Shown in pieces: positions 7,827 to 9,389 of a DNA stretch of 9,389 nucleotides. The stretch covers positions 1 through 9,389 of the forward strand of contig SKYX01000016.1 in NCBI GenBank assembly GCA_007127655.1, given 5' to 3'. The notes under the pieces are model-generated. The model was not told where the DNA came from, searched no databases, and saw only the letters and a list, made by a program, of their open reading frames with translations. How positions within the stretch are numbered: position 1 is the first letter of the stretch; each line of letters begins with the position of its first letter. This DNA comes from Desulfonatronum sp. Its GTDB lineage: Bacteria; Desulfobacterota; Desulfovibrionia; Desulfovibrionales; Desulfonatronaceae. The translations under genes and the position numbers were made by a program.

Positions 7827-7864
7827 AACAAACAAGGCCGTCACTCCATACGCGAATGACGGCC
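7827..7864 (-). terminator. Intrinsic terminator downstream of htpX
   Basis: GGCCGTCA (7836-7843) and TGACGGCC (7857-7864) form a perfect 8-bp stem with a 13-nt loop. On the minus strand the stem is followed by TTGTTTGTT, an acceptable U-rich tail. It lies 28 nt past the htpX stop and before the exonuclease gene, so it should end most htpX transcripts. Confidence 0.8.
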
Positions 7865-7892
7865 CTGCTTCTAGGTACATCGTAGATCAGAA

Positions 7893-8783
7893 CTACTGAA
7901 CGATTTGCCGTTTCAGGGCGGCGATTCGATCATCCAGCGGCGGGTGGGTCATGAACAGCAGCTTCAGTCCGTGGCCTTCAGGCTTGCCGTTAATGCCGAA
8001 TGCGGACATCTGCTCCGGGAGCGGTTCCTGAGCACCTCGTTTCAGCTTTTCCAGGGCCGCGACCATTTTTTCCCGTCCGGCCAGCTTGGCACCGCCTGCG
8101 TCAGCCCGGTATTCCCGCTCACGGCTGAAATAGAACACCACGACGCTGGCCAGGATGCCGAAAACGATCTGGGCCACGATGCTGGTAATGAAAAAGCCCA
8201 GCCCCAGGCCTTCCTCGTTCTTGAGGATGACCCGGTCCACGAAGTACCCCACGACCCGGGAGATGAAGATGACGAAGGTGTTCACCACGCCCTGAATCAG
8301 GGTCAGGGTGACCATGTCTCCGTTGGCCACGTGGCTGACCTCATGGGCCAGAACCGCCTCCACCTCGTCCTGGGTCATGGAGCGCATCAGACCGGTGCTC
8401 ACCGCCACCAGGGCGTTGTTCTTGCTCATGCCCGTGGCAAAGGCATTGGGGGCGTCGGAGTCGTAGACAGCCACTTCGGGCATGCCGATGCCGGCGCGGG
8501 CCGCCTGATTTTTCACGGTTTCCACGAGCCAGGCCTCGGCCTGGTTGCGTGGCGAGGTGATGACCTTGGCCCCGGTCAGGCGCTTGGCCATCCACTTGGA
8601 TATGGCCAGGGAGATGAACGAACCTCCGAATCCGAAAACAGCGGCAAAGACCAGCAAGCTGCCATAGTCCAGCCCTCTGCCCGTTTCATCAAGAATACCC
8701 GTGAAGCCGAGCAAGGAAAGGACAATGCTCAAAACCACGAGGATGGCGATGTTGGTGATTAAAAACAATGCAATCCGTTTCAT
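7893..8783 (-). CDS. htpX: HtpX family membrane zinc metalloprotease
   Basis: Inner-membrane M48 peptidase that degrades misfolded or damaged membrane proteins, acting alongside FtsH in quality control. It has 296 residues, close to E. coli HtpX (293). The ATG at 8783 gives the canonical [15 protein letters not shown] and has a strong AGGAGGT upstream, so I rejected an ATG 15 codons earlier. Hydrophobic segments at about 4-26, 40-62, 157-185 and 192-220 fit the four-helix HtpX topology. The zinc site HEVSH (147-151) and the third ligand in [10 protein letters not shown] (E224) are present, so the enzyme should be active. A terminator lies just downstream, and a probable promoter with an overlapping inverted repeat lies about 70-100 bp upstream of the start codon. 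The gene is divergent from the radical SAM gene. Confidence 0.97.
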   Translation of the reverse strand: MKRIALFLITNIAILVVLSIVLSLLGFTGILDETGRGLDYGSLLVFAAVFGFGGSFISLAISKWMAKRLTGAKVITSPRNQAEAWLVETVKNQAARAGIGMPEVAVYDSDAPNAFATGMSKNNALVAVSTGLMRSMTQDEVEAVLAHEVSHVANGDMVTLTLIQGVVNTFVIFISRVVGYFVDRVILKNEEGLGLGFFITSIVAQIVFGILASVVVFYFSREREYRADAGGAKLAGREKMVAALEKLKRGAQEPLPEQMSAFGINGKPEGHGLKLLFMTHPPLDDRIAALKRQIVQ

Positions 8784-8793
8784 TTTCCGATAG

Positions 8794-8800
8794 ACCTCCT
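8794..8800 (-). promoter_or_regulatory. Ribosome binding site of htpX
   Basis: AGGAGGT on the minus strand, 10 nt before the ATG at 8783. It lies downstream of the ATG at 8828 and so selects the shorter, canonical start. Confidence 0.85.
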
Positions 8801-8852
8801 GAATGAGAAGATATGTGTCAACAAGCAAAGCTGCCGTATGCCTTAACTGTTG

Positions 8853-8881
8853 TATATAATCAATCTTGTTTCACGAGGCAA
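8853..8881 (-). promoter_or_regulatory. Probable sigma-70 promoter of htpX
   Basis: On the minus strand TTGCCT (8881-8876) is followed after 17 nt by TATATA (8858-8853). This gives an expected start point near 8846 and a leader of about 60 nt to the htpX ATG. The -35 is imperfect. A sigma-32-like CTTG is present, but no CCCCAT-like -10 follows. Confidence 0.55.
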
Positions 8882-8887
8882 GATTGA
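8860..8887. promoter_or_regulatory. 9-bp inverted repeat overlapping the htpX promoter
   Basis: TCAATCTTG (8860-8868) and CAAGATTGA (8879-8887) are perfect inverted repeats separated by 10 nt. They cover the proposed -35 and spacer. The geometry recalls CIRCE (9-bp arms, 9-nt spacer), but the sequence is different. It is a candidate operator for a dimeric repressor or stress regulator. Confidence 0.6.
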
Positions 8888-8994
8888 CCGGAATGCTGAT
8901 CAGGGCGATTATGATCTTGAGCACCCTAACTATCGAAATCGGCAGTGTTTCGCTTCATTTCCATAGCTGCGCCAACGTCATGGATGTGAGGTTC

Positions 8995-9018
8995 GATTTT
9001 GATTGCGATTGCGATAAC
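8995..9018. repeat. Four GAT-N3 hexamers in tandem
   Basis: GATTTT, GATTGC, GATTGC, GATAAC follow one another without gaps, directly before the palindrome at 9018. Two units are identical. This is short enough to be chance, but its place in a regulatory gap is notable. Confidence 0.5.
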
Positions 9019-9034
9019 TGTCATGCAATGACAG
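9018..9034. promoter_or_regulatory. Palindrome CTGTCAT-GCA-ATGACAG, candidate operator
   Basis: Perfect 7-bp arms around 3 nt, about 63 nt upstream of the radical SAM start codon and next to a possible -35 (TTGTCA at 9036). It resembles an E. coli-type LexA box (CTGT-N8-ACAG), but the spacing here is N9, so a LexA role is only a suggestion. Confidence 0.5.
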
Positions 9035-9035
9035 G

Positions 9036-9066
9036 TTGTCAGTATCACGCTGAAATTAAATAGATA
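9036..9066 (+). promoter_or_regulatory. Possible promoter of the radical SAM gene
   Basis: TTGTCA (9036-9041) is followed by AT-rich TAAATAGATAAT (9057-9068). The possible pairings have spacings of 15 nt (TAAATA) or 19 nt (TAGATA), neither optimal. The position fits a short leader to the ATG at 9098. Confidence 0.35.
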
Positions 9067-9097
9067 ATCGCCTTGGGAGTGCGGTAAAGGGAAAGAC

Positions 9098-9389
9098 ATG
9101 GAGAAGGTTTCCGGTTTGGTTTCGTACAGCGGTATTGAATCGAATTTCGGCACCCCCGCGCTGATCCGTCGGCCGGATCTGGTCCGCAAGGTGGCCATTC
9201 TGGCCGAGTCGGCCCGCTACGACGTGTCCTGTTCCTCCAGTGGGTCCAAGGCTGTTCGCCAGGGGGCGACCTTGGGGGCTCCAGCTCATTCCGGAATCTG
9301 TCACAGTTGGGCCGCGGACGGGCGATGCATTTCCCTGCTCAAGATTCTGTATACCAACGTCTGCGAGTATAATTGCGCCTACTGCGTCA
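9098..9389 (+). CDS. Radical SAM protein, putative DNA modification/repair type (5' part)
   Basis: The first 97 codons of a gene that runs off the window. ATG at 9098 with AAAGG about 8 nt upstream. Translation gives ESARYDVSCSSSGSKAVR, then GICHSWAADGRCISLLKILYTNVCEYNCAYCV. The cysteines C89-x3-C93-x2-C96 form the radical SAM [4Fe-4S] motif. The pattern of a YDVSC-SSGSK lead-in, a GICHSW block and TNVC-YNCAYC matches the radical SAM family annotated as putative DNA modification/repair protein. In many genomes that family sits beside a uracil-DNA-glycosylase-like partner. Its biochemical reaction is, to my knowledge, not established. Three further cysteines (C45, C68, C77) come before the motif. 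The partner gene would be expected just downstream, outside this window. Family assignment is by recognition of motifs, not by a search. Confidence 0.85.
   Translation, partial: MEKVSGLVSYSGIESNFGTPALIRRPDLVRKVAILAESARYDVSCSSSGSKAVRQGATLGAPAHSGICHSWAADGRCISLLKILYTNVCEYNCAYCV

Larger units (their letters stand above)
8784..9097. other. Divergent regulatory region between htpX and the radical SAM gene
   Basis: These 314 bp are richer in A and T than the flanking genes. They contain the htpX leader and promoter (with inverted repeat 8860-8887), a hexamer tandem repeat (8995-9018), a perfect palindrome (9018-9034) and the likely promoter of the rightward gene. A 65-codon open frame beginning with TTG at 8866 has no ribosome binding site or recognisable product and was not called. 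Confidence 0.6.

Noticed and set aside
7905..8762. 285-codon plus-strand open frame opposite htpX
   Set aside because: Antisense to a clear HtpX; rich in His/Gln/Gly without any domain.
8855..8860. Plus-strand TATAAT as a promoter for the radical SAM gene
   Set aside because: No acceptable -35 at the right distance (TGCCGT), and it would leave a leader of more than 200 nt; it is more simply the reverse side of the htpX -10 region.
8866..9063. 65-codon plus-strand frame with FDFDCDCDNC text
   Set aside because: TTG start, no ribosome binding site, overlaps the regulatory repeats; the apparent Asp/Cys repeat is the translation of the GAT-N3 hexamers.
1..9389. CRISPR array, tRNA or rRNA gene, prophage or defence island
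   Set aside because: No regularly spaced repeats, no tRNA-like or rRNA-like sequence, and no integrase, transposase or restriction gene was recognised.

Overview
This window reads as chromosomal DNA from a GC-rich anaerobic proteobacterium, most likely a sulfate reducer of the Desulfovibrionales. The evidence is the recA-alaS order, an AlaS with a four-cysteine insertion, a PSP1/RicT-type protein directly behind alaS, and the general style of the proteins. The order-level placement is inferred from gene content and is not proven.

Layout: the 3' end of recA (to 250) is followed by alaS (354-2993, GTG start). After only 12 nt comes a ricT-like PSP1-domain gene (3006-4415) with unusual acidic and basic low-complexity extensions. 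A gene-free stretch of about 300 bp (4416-4713) holds a decayed ATTCCC-type dispersed palindrome and a six-unit heptamer tandem repeat. Next is metG (4714-6687), with a TTG start behind a strong ribosome binding site. Between metG and the converging next gene lies a 150-bp element that can fold into a long stem closed over two internal hairpins. On the minus strand follow a YprB-like RNase H-fold exonuclease gene (6942-7790), an intrinsic terminator, and htpX (7893-8783). A divergent intergenic region (8784-9097) has an inverted repeat over the probable htpX promoter. It also has a second perfect palindrome and hexamer repeats upstream of the last gene. That gene (from 9098, cut by the window edge) is the start of a radical SAM protein of the type annotated as a putative DNA modification/repair enzyme and usually linked to a uracil-DNA-glycosylase-like partner.

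How the genes fit together: most are housekeeping, covering recombination (RecA), aminoacylation of tRNA-Ala and tRNA-Met (AlaS, MetG), RNA processing or maturation (RicT-like), and membrane protein quality control (HtpX). The part with real potential for undescribed biology is the radical SAM gene at the right edge together with its operator-like upstream region. The repeat elements in the two large intergenic gaps come second.
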